A stretch of DNA of 64,000 nt from Botryosphaeria dothidea (GCA_011503125.2 WWBZ02000051.1:2852001-2916000); one strand, 5' to 3'. Counted from the stretch's first letter, positions 34,218-46,195 are shown. Notes: generated by a model not told the origin, from the letters alone. A program made the numbers and translations.

Positions 34218-35375
34218 TTATGTCTGACCCAGCTTGCGGCGCAAGTTTCTTGTCCTCTTCATGAGCTTCTTGTACTTGTGCTTCTTCATCTTGAGCTTGC
34301 GCTGACGTTTAACGCTGATGGCGTGCATGATGCCATCTTGATTCCGTGCCCGGTCCCTGATGAACTTGCGCCACTCCTGCTCGCGAATCTCCATACGCTC
34401 GAGGAAAGGCTGGCGGATGGTGATTACCTCGTCAGACGCCGGCTCCTCGATAGCGCCTTCGGACCTCGTGGGCATCCGGATGACCGGCGACGTGGTGGCG
34501 GAGAATGTTTTCCGACCAGAAGCGTCGGTCGACTCGGTGACGGTCAGAGTGGCCTTCCAGACCTTCTTCTGCGGCTTTTGCAGTTGCGTGCGCTGAACCT
34601 CGGCCTCCTGGGACTCAGAAGCTTCGGCTTTTGATGCTGAGTCCTGCTGTGCCTGGTCGAATGGAACCGGAGGCGGCGGCGCGTTGAATGGCCGCATTTG
34701 CGAGAGCAGCTCATTGAGAGAAACCTGACGGGCCGGAGCGGGACCATCCAGATGGACCGTCCCATCGTTCGACGCGGATTGCCGCATGATCTCCTCCCTA
34801 AGCTCCGTCTCCTCGGACGACTGGGCGCCACCTTCCAAGGTCTTTACTGCACTGTTCAACGTGTAGATGACATCTCCATATTTCGACGCGTTGCTCTGCT
34901 TGCGGGGCTCGAAGATGGCGCTGAAGGAAGATTCTGATGAGGCGACGGGTATCGAGGTGGTGATGGAGATGGGGCGATGGACGGAGAAGAACGAGGAGAT
35001 GGCAACGTCTGCCAGATGGTCAGCCACCAGCGCTCAACATATGGCAGCATACACACCTGTCTCCTGCAGGTAGCTCGTCGGCGGAACGGAAGGCACGTTC
35101 ATCTGCTGCTGAGCAAGCTTTTTGCTCTTTCCGCGCGGCGCGGTCTTCTTCTCGGCTTGCTTCGACGAGGAGCTGGAGGTGCTGGTCTGCGAGGTGCCGG
35201 GCCCGCGCGAGTTGTCGGGCGGGCACGAGGTGCTCGAGTTGCGGCGCTGCTGAGAGCGGCGCGCGAGGAGGTGGTTCGCTGCGGCGAGGGCGCCCAGCGG
35301 GCGGGAGCTGATGGCGGATGAGACGGGCAGGGCGCAGGTGGAGCGGGCCACACGCCCCAGCGACGGTGAGAACAT
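34218..35375 (-). CDS. COX24: Mitoribosomal small-subunit protein mS38 (Cox24/AURKAIP1 family)
   Basis: Component of the mitochondrial small ribosomal subunit needed for translation of mitochondrial mRNAs such as COX1. Exons (minus) 35375-35057 and 35008-34218 give 369 residues; the 48-nt intron (GTGTGT...GGCAG) is phase 1. The N-terminus (MFSPSLGRVARSTCALPV, many Arg and Ser, no acids in the first 60) is a mitochondrial presequence. The diagnostic part is the last about 30 residues: HAISVKRQRKLKMKKHKYKK followed by LMKRTRNLRRKLGQT, the very basic mS38 signature that packs on rRNA. The middle is low in complexity, with an ordered block (VWKATLTVTESTD...RQPFLERMEIREQEWRKFIRDR) before the tail. 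In-frame ATGs upstream (35456) exist but dilute the presequence. Confidence 0.9.
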
Positions 35376-35926
35376 GGCGGCTCTGCTGGGAGTCGTCGGG
35401 GTGTCGACAGCCAACAAGCTCTGTGGTGGGATGGTACACTGCTGCGGCGTGATCAAAGAGGCTGGCCTTAAGCCTTGCCAGACCGGCTTCGGGCCCAGAC
35501 ACGGAGAAACGAGAAATGCCGATCCCCGACAGTCACGCGTGCTCTGCCATTCACGCGCCCCGGAGCTGACGTCCCGCAGCGCTCATCAAGCTCAACGTCA
35601 ACGGTCCGACTCTCAGCTCTCTAAGGTTGTTTCACGTTGGAAGTGTTTCATTTGCAAGAAGATGCTATTCTCTATGCTTGCATCGGCCATCATCCGCTCG
35701 TAGCTGTAAGGGGTTGTGGAAAGAAAGCACAGCTATGCAATATTGCGCCCGCAGTGTTTTGCCACGCTTCAAGAGATTATCCCCAAAAAACACCAAACCA
35801 AGGTATCCTTCAAAATGCAACCGTTCCCGAAAAAGAATAGAGGAAATATGTGTTACGCTGAATAAACCGGTCCCGGAGAAAGAAGTGAAGGGTAATACAG
35901 ACAGCCCGAGAGCATGCATCGACTTT
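35376..35926. other. Gap between mS38 and G-alpha genes
   Basis: It should hold the mS38 promoter and the G-alpha 3'UTR, both on the minus strand. The sequence is AT-richer toward 35640-35926. No gene seen. Confidence 0.45.
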
Positions 35927-37235
35927 TTATAGTATTAAAGCGTTCAGGTTGCGCTGCACGATCATGTCCTGTACCGACGCCATCGTCTTCTTCAGCAGAT
36001 CCGTGTCTGTTGCTGTTGTGTAGTGCACGTAGACCTCCTTCTTCGGCGCCCTCACCAGGTTGCGGAACTTGTTGGCGAAGAACTCCTGGCCCGCTTCGAT
36101 ATCGTTCGGCTTGCCGTAGTAGTCGGGGAAGTGCCTGTTGATTGGACTGTTGCCTGCCACGATCTTCTCGCGGAAGAGGTCGACCTTGTTGAGGAATAGA
36201 ATGAGCGCCGACTTCTCGAAGTACTTCGAATTCGAGATCGACTCGAACAGCATGAGTGCTTCATGCATTTGGTTCTGATCCTTGTGTTTAGCATCAGGGG
36301 GTTCTTGGACATGCGGGGAAATCTCAAACATACTCCATTCCGGTCCTCCACAAGCACATGGTCGTACCCGCTGATCGCAACCAGGAACAGCACCACCTGG
36401 ACGTTGTCGAATACGTGGATCCACTTCTTACGCTCCGAACGCTGACCACCGACGTCGAACATGCGATATGTAAGATTACCAAGGTCAAAGATCGTTTCGG
36501 AAATGCCGGTGGTCCTTAACCGGGTGCGCAGGATGTCCTGATCGGTCGGCAGATAATCCTTGGCGAAGAGACGGTCGATATCTTGGAAGTAGCTGTGCGG
36601 AAATTGCTCAGCATTGCGCGCGAGAGGTAGCTGGCGGACACGACTTACTAGCTCAGGTTGTCGTGCAGGGCATACTCGTTGCCCTTGAGAATGGCCATCT
36701 GCACGTTCTTATCCTCCCAAAGCGCCGTGAAGGCGTCCAGATATTCTCTCGGCATAGTGTCTTCCGGGCCAATCTCAGGCTCATGGCTAATCAGATCGGC
36801 GTGGCTCTGGGGGAGCGGCATTAGCATCACCCGAGCAGGCAGCAGGGAATCATTGGACACATACCGAACACTCCGTTCTGTCGAATGGCAAGGCCTGCTC
36901 GGCCATGGCGCTGAAGATGATCTCGAAGGCGTTGATCAGGTTGTTGAAGATGACGACGCGCCATTGCTTCCGCTCGGCCTTGGAGAAACCACCGGCGTGG
37001 ATAACGCGCATCTGCTTGAGGACGGTCGACTTGCCGCTCTCTCCGGCTCCTGCAGGCGCAATCAGCACGACAGAATTTGTGGACGGTCTGGCGGAGGCAA
37101 CGCACCTAGCAGCAGCAGCTTGACCTCTCGCTCCTGACGCTTCTTGTCGAGGCGCAGCTGGCGCTCGATCTCCTCATTCTTCCGGTAGTTGGGATCCTCG
37201 GACTTCTTGCCAAAACACATTATTCCGGGTGCCAT
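35927..37235 (-). CDS. Heterotrimeric G-protein alpha subunit, fungal group II
   Basis: Plasma-membrane GTPase coupled to seven-helix receptors. Exons (minus) 37235-37106, 37049-36865, 36806-36649, 36592-36334 and 36274-35927 give 359 residues; introns are 56, 58, 56 and 59 nt with phases 1, 0, 2 and 0. All G boxes are present: P-loop GAGESGKS (44-51); switch [13 protein letters not shown] with the catalytic Arg; switch [14 protein letters not shown] with the catalytic Gln; NKVD; and TTATDTD (most G-alphas have TCAT). The opening [20 protein letters not shown] and the C-terminus NLNALIL place it with the GNA-2/GanA/MagC group (from memory). It lacks the Cys four residues from the C-terminus that pertussis toxin modifies, and lacks Gly at position 2 for myristoylation with either start (37235, or 37220 giving MCFG), leaving Cys as the likely lipid site. 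Confidence 0.94.
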
Positions 37236-40120
37236 AGAAAGCGCAGAAAGCGAGCGACGGTGGTGCGAGTAGGAGTGGCGAAGGCGAGAGGGAGTGCAAG
37301 CTGAGAAGGCGTGTTTCGGCGGGCGCTGTGAGGGCGCAGAGTCAGTTGGTATGCGCAATTCGCGAGAATGGCAGAGAAACCTCGCGGGATCGCTTGAGGG
37401 CTGGGCAGCAGTGACCAGACCAGAAGAGCAATGGGGCGGAAGGCAGCGCAGACCCCTAACTAGCCGGGCCTGATAGAGAGGTATGTTCGGGGAGACACGA
37501 GTAATAGACGAGTGATATCCCTGCTTCCTTGGCGCGTGGGTAGGGTAGATCAAAAACAGGCACACTCAGCAAGTGCCCGCATGCCGCCGCCGCGGGGTTG
37601 CGAGCGCAGTTCCTACTGGCTGCGTCGCGGCGCGTCGACTTCCGTCTACACCCAGCGCGAGAGAACACTGGGCGACACCCCACAGCCGCCTTTGGATCCC
37701 GTGCCTGGCTTTGCTAGACCGCCAGCCGGGCGAGCCACGGCTGCAAAACACCTCGCCGCGATGTACGACCGGAATAACGCTAGGGTCGGCGCTGTTTCAG
37801 GACCTTGACGAATTCGTGGGCACGTCCGCCCGGCGAACGCCATGCGGATATTATGCACGCCCCGAACGCGATCTGCCTCTGATGATGTCCGCTGAAATGA
37901 CATGCCTGCTGCACGGCGCCGCCATGGCATTATTTTCCGTCGCATGTCTTCCCCATTTACGACTCACGATCTCGACCGGAAGCTGGCCATCGACGAGCAA
38001 GGGGCGCGCACCCTTCCCGCACGCCACGCCGCAGGATGCTGAGGAATTATGCCTAGCGCGGAGACCCGTCGACGGCTTCCAATCTAACGACGACGCCGAC
38101 TCGTCGAGGCCCGCATTGGCTACCTGCTGCGCTGAGCGACGCGTCCTGCCCCCATCCTTCGCCCAAGATGCCGCCCTCTCGCCTCGTGGCCCACCGCGGC
38201 TCATTATCCGAGCTGTCATTCGAACACGTCCAGGGCCACCCTTGCACCGCGCCGCCGTTACGAGCGGGAGAGCCGCCGGGGAGTTGCTTCTCGCGTGTCG
38301 TCAACAATCAGTGCGCGGGGTTTGTGCAGAAGCCAAATGAGAGCTCACCTCTCGCCCTTCTGCGCCCTTCCCATCCATCAGCCTGGTCTGCGTATCTACG
38401 CCGTATCTCGATGGCGGCTTGTTCGGAGCGTCTGACTTCCGCCATACTTTGCGCCTAGGTAACGGGCATGCCGGGATGGTCCCATTTTTCTTCTGGGAGT
38501 CCACGAACCGCTGCTTGTTCGGGATTTCTCTCCGCTGTCTTGGGACCCTCTGATGCAGCGCCCTCCTGTGGATTGGTAAGACAGCATCGGATGACCGCCG
38601 CCGCTAGCCTTTGCGCTACCACCACAGGGCTTCCGTTTGCTTACCATGTCTATCACTCTGGCCAAGAACGGGAAGAAAGGACTAAGCGGATAAACCAACG
38701 CTATACCCAATCGTGCTAATGCTTGTGTATGAGCTTTGCGTGCTTGTCCGTTACTGCAGTGATTGGTTCCCTATTAGACCCTGTCCGCGGAAACCTTTTA
38801 TTGTCCTCCGAAAAGATAGACACCCACCATCAAGCTCCACGGCCGTCTCATCGGTAGTTAGGGAGAGTTGAGGTAGTCATCAAGATGCAAATGTCAGCAA
38901 TACATCCGAACATCGGTGTCCGGATGAATGCCTCAACTCCCCATACGTCGTTCTACGGCTTTGGAATACCATCTTTTCGCGCATCAAGAGTGCCATTGCA
39001 AGTTCTGCTGCTGAAATCAAGTGGATGTCCGGCAGATATATTAGGCGAACTACCTAGCATCTCAATGTCGACGAGGCCTGGCCTGGTCGAAAGCTTGATA
39101 AGGCCTGTCGCCATTCGCACGCACGACGTGTTACACAGGCGTCCACTAGCCAGGCTTAAATCCATGATCTACCCGCCTTGTCGCGATTGGTTTAGCACTG
39201 TTCGCGCAAGATCCGATGTCGGCTGGCCTGAACAAGGAGCTGTTGCGAACGTTCATCGAGCACGCGCCCACACGATGAAACTTAAAACATCCATTGGATC
39301 CCAATGCCTGCTTATCCCCTGTTTAAGCGGTTGACCTGGCCCTTGTTTCCGCTGACATGCGGAGTAGCGTCGCACTGCGGAGCGGAAGATCCCAGGAACT
39401 ATGCCAAACACGCACGCTTACAGGTAAGCAGGTTGCTTTGCAGCACATTTACCGTTAATTCTGGCTTCATCGCACACAGAACGACCGGTCAGGGTTTCTG
39501 AGTGGCACGTGTTCTGGGAGTTGGTGCTTTTGAGTGGAGGCTGCAGTGCGAGCGGAATCGTTTTAAGCCCTCTTTTTTGCGTCAGCGTCAGATGCCGAAC
39601 AGATATAAACCACATGACTCTGGTGTAGATATATAGCCGGGTTTCGGCCGGGTTGAAGCATGGGGAATCCTTTGCCGCGGAGTCAATGAACGATTTTGGC
39701 TTATCTTCTGGGGAGGCCTATCCTTCGTTATCAATAGATATATGCCGATATTCCTTTCTCTAGACCAGTCCACAAGAGCTTTAGTTGACGTCATTGATCA
39801 CAGCTGATATTTCATAATTAACGAAGCCGCCGTCGTGGGACAAAGTAAGGCCCCGTGTCTCCCAGCGTCGCGCCTCACTTCGCATGGACGTGGAAAACCA
39901 GCTGTGTGTACATGATGAGAAGAAACAGCGTCAAGACCCGAAGGTGCAGCATGAAGAGAGAGGTTCCTTACTTTTCACTTAAGGCTTTCGGCGGTGACCT
40001 GTTCGGGACCACGCCTGTGCGCACCAATTCTGTCTCACATCGCCAGCCACTCCACAGCCTCACCAGACATTTCTTCTGCGCCATACTGCCACTCCGAGAC
40101 GATACCGCATCGTCGCCACG
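37236..40120. other. Long gene-free gap between divergent genes
   Basis: About 2.9 kb. Bases 37240-37560 form the G-alpha upstream region. Between 37.5 and 38.5 kb the DNA is GC-rich with overlapping chance frames on both strands (the longest, 255 codons at 37573-38340, has no domain-like pattern). Bases 38.7-39.9 kb are AT-richer. The last about 200 bases are C-rich and fit the leader of the coiled-coil gene. No RNA gene or repeat recognised. Confidence 0.45.
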
Positions 40121-41631
40121 ATGTCGAGCACAGCCAGCGCCGGCGCTGTCGCCGCTAACCAACCACAGGAGAGCTCCGTTGAAGCATCCAACTCTGCTCT
40201 GGTGGTCTACGACCATTCAGCCACGACGCTCACTGCGTCTGATGCTTTGGCTGACGTGATGAAGGCCTCAGAGAAGATCCGCGACAACACCAACGAGATC
40301 ATCGACCTCGTTCAATCTGCGCTGCACAATGTGGGACTCTACACTGAAGAGGAGACCGAGGGCATGTTGGGCCTGATCCGCGAGCAATTCAACGAGCTCT
40401 TCACTCTGTCCGAAGAGGTCAGGAAGCACACGGACACGACCCATGGCGAGGTGCGCAAGCGCCATAGCACGGAAATCCAGCGCGTCAAGCAGCACCACAT
40501 CGGTGAGCATAAGACCTTCACGGCTTGGACTAAGACTCGTTACCAAACTGATCAGTCCGCGTATTCTTGTAGGACGGGAGCAGCACCTAGCCCAAACGGT
40601 GAACATCCAGCAGAACACTATCCAGACTCTTCAGCAGAACCTATCCCACCTCTCTCTCCACACCGGCCTCATGCGTGGCGAGAATCATGGTCTGTCCAAC
40701 GAGAATCTTGTCCTGCGTCAGAAACTGGAGCAATTCGAACCTTCCAAGATCATACTGCAGAACTTGTCCAATGAAATGACATCCAATCTCAACAACTATC
40801 GCAACGAGATTCAAGTCATGACCGAACAGCACCACAACAAGGTCGGCCGGCTTGCGAAGGAGCTTCAGAAGGAGAAGACGGCCCGCGAGCGGATGAAGTG
40901 TGACTATGAGCAGCGTCTGGAGGCTGCAGTGCAAGATCTCAAGGACATCAAGAAGCGCAATGAGGAAGTTCAGGCTCAGGCTGAAGCAGCGGTCAATGCA
41001 GCCACTCAGCGGGTTGACAAGAGGTGTGCGGTAAGGTTACCCGTGAGAATTGAGGGCTCAGGTAGAATTTTGCTAACAAGGCGTGCTTGTCAGATCCTTG
41101 AGGAGGCAGAGAAGACTCGTACGGAATGTCGGACTCTGCGGGACAAATACAGAAAGACTCGGGAAGTCTACGTTGCGCAAGCCCGCGCGGCAAAGCAGAG
41201 GGAGGATAAGATGAGGAACAGGGAGAAGGAGGCTATCAAGAAGTATGAGAGCGCCAACGCCAAGTTCGAGAACCTCCAGGCTCTGGTAAACACAGGATCC
41301 ACGAAGGCGCAAGAGGCAGAGATGAAGGCAGTCAAGAAGCACCAGCAGACGTTGGAAGAACTCAAGGTAGGAACATATACCTATCCTGCCGGGCTGAGAT
41401 TTACACTTACTTGAAATAGGAAAAGAACAAGGCGTATGATGATCTTGTGGCCGAGTTCAACCAGGTCAAGGAGCTGTCGGAGTACTTCGCTCTTCAAGCC
41501 AAGGTATGTCCCGACACCGTTTGCGAAGACTTGAAAACATCTTACCATATCCACAAAAGGAGGCGAGTGACCGCGAGCTGGAGACTCTTGCTGCTATGAA
41601 GCGCATGACCTCGGAGGTCAAGGCGGAGTGA
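40121..41631 (+). CDS. Unrecognised coiled-coil protein
   Basis: Exons 40121-40502, 40573-41030, 41094-41366, 41420-41503 and 41560-41631 give 422 residues; introns are 70, 63, 53 and 56 nt. The second intron is phase 0 and stop-free. I do not recognise the family. Residues 1-40 are Ala/Ser-rich. Residues 40-125 form a helical region with well-mixed positions (ASEKIRDNTNEIIDLVQSAL, LYTEEETEGMLGLIREQF). From about 125 to the end the protein is almost entirely heptad-like coiled coil rich in Gln, Glu, Lys and Arg, including NIQQNTIQTLQQNLSHLSLH, EKNKAYDDLVAEFNQVKELS and a final SDRELETLAAMKRMTSE. No signal or membrane segment. A cytoskeletal, septal or spindle-pole role would be typical for such architecture, but nothing in the sequence proves it. 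The splice sites are regular and the frame is consistent across all five exons, so the gene is very likely real. Confidence 0.8.
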
Positions 41632-43504
41632 TGGCTCGTCGATGGGAGAAACGACATGCACAAACGATGAGCTTGGAAATACAATGGGCTGGGCAAGCAT
41701 GCGTAAGGTCCTCAAATTGGATGATGCATTTCACTAAGAGATTCTCACCAGCAAAGGCCCGCGACGTGCTAAAAAAGGAAGGATGACATGAGAAAAGTGT
41801 CGTAATCGACGTCATGGTACAATTTCGGGGAATTGGTGGACATGTGCAGAGCACGGAGTTCTCGGCCTTGGGTAGCTCAATGCACAAGTCTGATTTGCGT
41901 CAATTCGCGCACGTCTGGATCGGTTGTGATGAGTTTCGGGGATAAGCCGTGACTAAAGGCCGAGCAGGCGGGACAGGCTGCATGACGAAGCGCGACTACT
42001 GCATGTGGGCTTGCATCTACAGGCAAGACGGTGACCGTATGCGGACATGGCTGCGTCGAATGGCTGAAGCGATGTCGAGGTGTCAGAAAGAAAGGACGGC
42101 AAAAGCAACGAGGATGACGCTCCTTTGAGCGGTGGGTCGGTAAATTTGAGGAATGGGGTCGAAGGTGGTACAAGGGGAACTAACGAGATGGGATCTTCGG
42201 ATTTTCCCATGCTCTGGGCCAGAATCAGTGCAGGGCTGAACGGGCCGAGGGCTCTGGTGTGGGCGTGGGCGTGTGACGCCAGCGGACACGAGGCGCACTG
42301 ATGGGAGTTCATTTCAGCAAGCGAGGCGCGTTGAAGCGACGCAGGATGGATGCCTTGCTCGGCGAATTGCAGGTGAGTTGAGGCCTGAGGCGTCGCGAAG
42401 GGGCACCTCTGGCGCGTGGAGAAATTCGGGCATGCAGACTGACACGGTTGCTGCAGCAGAGCGGAGACGATGGGGCGCCGGCATTACTTAATAAGCTTAA
42501 CAAGAAGGTAGGGCGCCACCAATGCTTGCCTGGTTTGTCCCCAATCATCGACCCCGCCGTCGTCATGCGCGATGTGGATGAACCCGGGTCGTGGCTGGGC
42601 TGCTTCCTCTCCACCGATCGAGCGACGATGGCGTCGACGACACGCGTTTGCGGGGAGTAGCAGCTGCCATTCCTGAAGAAATGCATCCGCGAGCGTCCGG
42701 CTCACCGCAAGAGACTGAGTGGCGTGCCAACGACGCCGTATTTACAGCACTCGACGCCCGCCGCCCGTGGTGTTATCGTCATCGTCGTCGTCGTCGTTGT
42801 TCCCGCCGGCTTCGAGACGATTACGCCTTCTGTCGCCGGAGCCGCACGCCTTCTTGGCCAGTCGCTTGTCCGCAGGGCTTAAGCTGCTACTGCTCGCGCC
42901 TCAGCTTTAGCCGCCGCCGCACCGCATTGCTTTGGGTCCCAACGCGCTGCCTCCGTCTTTTTCTGGTGTATCGATAGTCTCAACGCTTCGGCCCTTGGCC
43001 AATCTGCCTTGTGGGGCCGGGAGAAGAGGGAAGACAGAGCATACTGGTTTGCGCCTAGCTCGCAACCTTCCCGCAGATCGCCGCCGAAGCTAAGGCGAAA
43101 GGCCTCCTCCGCCGCAAATCGCAACAGAAGCCATGGCTGAGAAAAGCCGTGACGCGCCTTTTTCTCCTTCTCCTGCTGCTCCTGCTCCTCCCCCCACCGC
43201 AGCGGCCGATCCCTTGTCTGCTTCTTTTATTCGTGTGCGCACCGAACTCTGTGAACACCTGACCATGCCCGGACTAGAGAAGCTGCTGATGGAGGAATCA
43301 CAGCCGCTGCTTCAGCCGCCCGTCATCCCGCGGGACGGGTTTCCCGCACGTACGTCAACGCGTTTCTCGTTATTTTCTCATAGTTTCTTGCGAGAGCCCC
43401 ACGGCTCGGTGCTTGGCTCGTCGAGAAGAGCTCTTCCCAATGCCCACCTTTCCTTCTTCTACTCCAATTCCGCCCTTTACAGGTTTTTTTCTTTGCTTTT
43501 CAAG
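41632..43504. other. Gap with CT-rich leader and possible upstream coding extension
   Basis: Bases 41632-42300 should include the 3'UTR of the coiled-coil gene. From about 42.6 to 43.1 kb the DNA is CT-rich. An ATG at 43133 in good context (GCCATGG) opens a frame continuous with the phosphodiesterase gene, discussed in that entry. No other gene seen. Confidence 0.4.
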
Positions 43505-44747
43505 ATGAACTCAGCTAAAAACCCGTGTCCAGCCGCCGACTTCGCCTTCGCTCTCCACGCTAACGCTAACAACGGTGTCTATTATGATGACAGCAATGGC
43601 GAGGCGTCAGCAGCAGCAAAAAGCACCAGGCAACTTCCCCAGGCCATTGCGCACCGCGGCTACAAGGCCAAGTTTCCAGAGAACACCATGGCCGCTTTTT
43701 CCGGCGCGATCGACGTCGGCGCGCACGCGATCGAGACGGACGTCCATCTGTCGAAAGACGGCGTTGTGGTTCTGAGCCATGATCCGAGTCTGGAGCGCTG
43801 CTTCGGGAGGAAGGAGAAGATCATTGACTGTGATTGGGAATTCCTGTCGACCCTCCGAACCAAAGCCAAGGCCGGTCAGCCAAGTGAGCCAATGCCGAGG
43901 CTCAGCGATTTGTTGGAGTTTATGACGAAGCCGGGGAATGAGAATTTGTGGGTTTTGTTGGATATCAAGGTGCGTTTCGTCAATTTTCTATCTCCTTTAA
44001 TGTTTCCAAATGGTGGCCTTCAGTTTGGTCCCCTGGAGAATCCATTGTATTTTCCGGTTGAGAGAACTAACGGGTTGCATAGCGAGATAACAATCTAGAC
44101 GATGTGATGCGCCTCATCGCTGAGACTATCGCCTCCGTTCCAGCTTCTTCATCGAGACCCTGGACCCAGCGGGTAGTCCTTGGCGTTTGGTCGGTATGTA
44201 TTGGATGGATTCTCACCCTGCGAAATGTACAAAAGTTGACGACATGCAGCCCAAATATCTTCCATTCATCTCCAAGTACATGCCGGAGTTTCCCATGACG
44301 TACATATCATTTTCGCTTCCCTGTGCCTGGTATTTCCTGGAACATGTCCCGCGTATCTCGTTCAACATGTACGCACCAGCCCTTGTAGGCCCTATTGGTG
44401 CGGCTTTCAGGAAGAAGGCGAATCGACTGCACCGACCAGTATTCGCATGGACGGTGAACAAGGAGAGAATGATGGAGTGGAGCATCGCGAAGGGCTTGGA
44501 CGGCGTGGTGACGGATGAACCTCTGAAGTTTTTGGAGGTCTGCAAGAGATGGAAAGAGAACAGTGCCGCGAAGAGGCTGGATGAGGTGGAACGGTGGACG
44601 TGGAATGGTTGGAAGATTTGGGAGATGTTGGATTTGCTAAGGGTGCACTTGTTCATCTTGCTGCTGACGCCAGTTATCGTTTGGTGGCTTCGACCGTGGG
44701 GTGCGGTAAGAGAGGTGGGGAGGCACAATAAGGTCATTCAGGGGTGA
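43505..44747 (+). CDS. PGC1: Glycerophosphodiester phosphodiesterase, Pgc1-like
   Basis: GDPD-fold enzyme; the yeast relative Pgc1 is a phospholipase C that removes excess phosphatidylglycerol at lipid droplets and mitochondria. Exons 43505-43969, 44083-44193 and 44250-44747 give 357 residues; introns are 113 and 56 nt, both phase 0. Catalytic features: AIAHRGYKAKFPENTMAAF (the HR and E of the GDPD site), then AIETDVHLSKDGVVVLSHDP with the metal-binding E-x-D and catalytic His. Later blocks: LWVLLDIK, PKYLPFISKYMPEFPMTYIS, VFAWTVNKERMMEWSIAKGL followed by DGVVTDEP. A C-terminal hydrophobic hairpin/helix (LRVHLFILLLTPVIVWWL) would anchor it to membrane or lipid droplet, as in Pgc1. Start uncertain: an in-frame ATG at 43133 would add 124 residues, of which the last 50 read like translated leader. 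Confidence 0.88.
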
Positions 44748-45205
44748 AAAGAAAGAAAGAAAGATACAATCCGCTGTAGACATCCTCCCGGCGAGCACTC
44801 TGTCATGACTGCGCTGCATTTTATTGGAGTTTAGGTAAGAAATGAAAACCGGGGAGTCTTGACTGCGGTACCAATAGAAGACAGACACCATTGGCTTTGC
44901 TGATCAGCGTAAAAGCCCGAATAGACTATTTTCGGTTCTGTGAGCCATCTGCAGCCAAGATAGCCAACGCTGGCCGGATATGCATTTGCGTAACGTGGGC
45001 AGGCAGCAACCTTTTGATCATTGTTTCTCTTACGGAAGATTTATCCCTTGCGTAGGCCAAATTATATAATCTTCACGTCAACAACCCCACTACGGCGATC
45101 CATTATTCATTCCCTCTATCAACTCCTTCGCTTCTCGCATCATGGCTTATAACACTCATCACAGACACTTTCGACTGATTAACATCAACAGAAGAGAGAC
45201 AGTGG
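44748..45205. other. Gap before the broken F-box gene
   Basis: An AT-richer stretch; no gene seen. An ATG at 45145 opens a frame that meets a TAG at 45217-45219, directly where an intron acceptor (CATAG) could be. Confidence 0.35.
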
Positions 45206-46195
45206 ATACACCAGCATAGGCGGAAACTCTCGGACAAATAATCCATTCGATCAAAACAGACAAGCTCATAGATCTCCTACAAGTTCCCAAACTCCCAACC
45301 TCTCGACAAGTCTCCAGAGATGAACTCACTGCCGCCTGGGCAAGACAGTATGTGCACTCTCTCATACGAAGCAAAAAAGAAAAAGAAACAAACACACAAG
45401 CATTTGGAGAACTGATCAATCCAGAACAACCACACCACTCATCACATCCCTCCCCCACGAGCTCCTCAACCGCACCCTCTCCTTCCTCACCAACCCCGCC
45501 GACCTCATGAGCGGTGCTGGCGGGCGCTATCGCCGCAGGTCGCTAACGCGGTTGGGGAAGAACCGCTGCTGTGTCCGTGCCTGTATGACTCGGCGGCTAA
45601 CCCGCTGTTTTCGCTGCGGGCCCAGGATTGGCCGAGCAGTGCGGGAGGCGTGATGGAGAGCGTTGCGGGAAGGAAGGGGTTGACGGAGGAAGATGTGGGT
45701 GTGCTGAGGAGGTGGGTGGTTGGTGGGGAGTACTTGAGTGCGGTGATCGGGGTGGACAAGTTGGTGCAGGCAGTTAGGTGGGAGCGCGACGTGATTGAGG
45801 GTGCGTTGTGGATGCCTATAGCGTGGTATCAATGCAGGGATGAGTGGGAGCTGGAGCCATGGGTGAGTGAGAGGCAGAGGAGGGAGATAAGAGTCCTGAG
45901 GTGTCTGGATCTGAGGGAGTTCGTGAGGGAGGATGTCTTGGACGGGAGTGGATTCGAGGGCTGTTTGGGAGAGGCCTTATGTGTTCAGGCCTTATGGACG
46001 TCTTGGAGCGGCGGTGAGGAGGCAAAGCGTAGATGGAGTGATTACGGTCGATGGGCTGGGTTGTGATTCGATATCAGAATTGTTGCGGAAAGCGATGCGG
46101 AGTTGGAAAAGTGGACGGATGTCAGTGTGAAGGCTGTTTCCTTGTTGGAGCAGTCGGGATTGGTGATCAAGGAGAAAGAGTGGCTGTTGTTGTAA
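45206..46195 (+). pseudogene. Broken F-box-type gene
   Basis: Pieces of one protein can be read in sequence but in shifting frames. Piece 1 (about 45220-45347) encodes KLIDLLQVPKLPTSRQVSRD; a normal 77-nt intron (GTATGT at 45348, CCAG ending 45424) leads to piece 2 with the F-box core SLPHELLNRTLSFLTNPADL (about 45445-45510). The frame then must shift to continue with CWRALSPQVANAVGEEPLL and the long piece 3 up to about 45960. A second shift is needed for RPYVFRPYGRLGAAVRRQS (about 45975-46100), and a third for ELEKWTDVSVKAVSLLEQSG ending at TAA 46195. F-box proteins recruit substrates to SCF ubiquitin ligases. Three shifts and an unplaced start argue for a decayed gene; assembly error in GC-rich DNA is the alternative. 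Confidence 0.6.

Noticed and set aside
37573..38340. 255-codon plus-strand frame
   Set aside because: GC-rich DNA with few stops in any frame; Arg/Ala/Pro/Cys composition without recognisable motifs.
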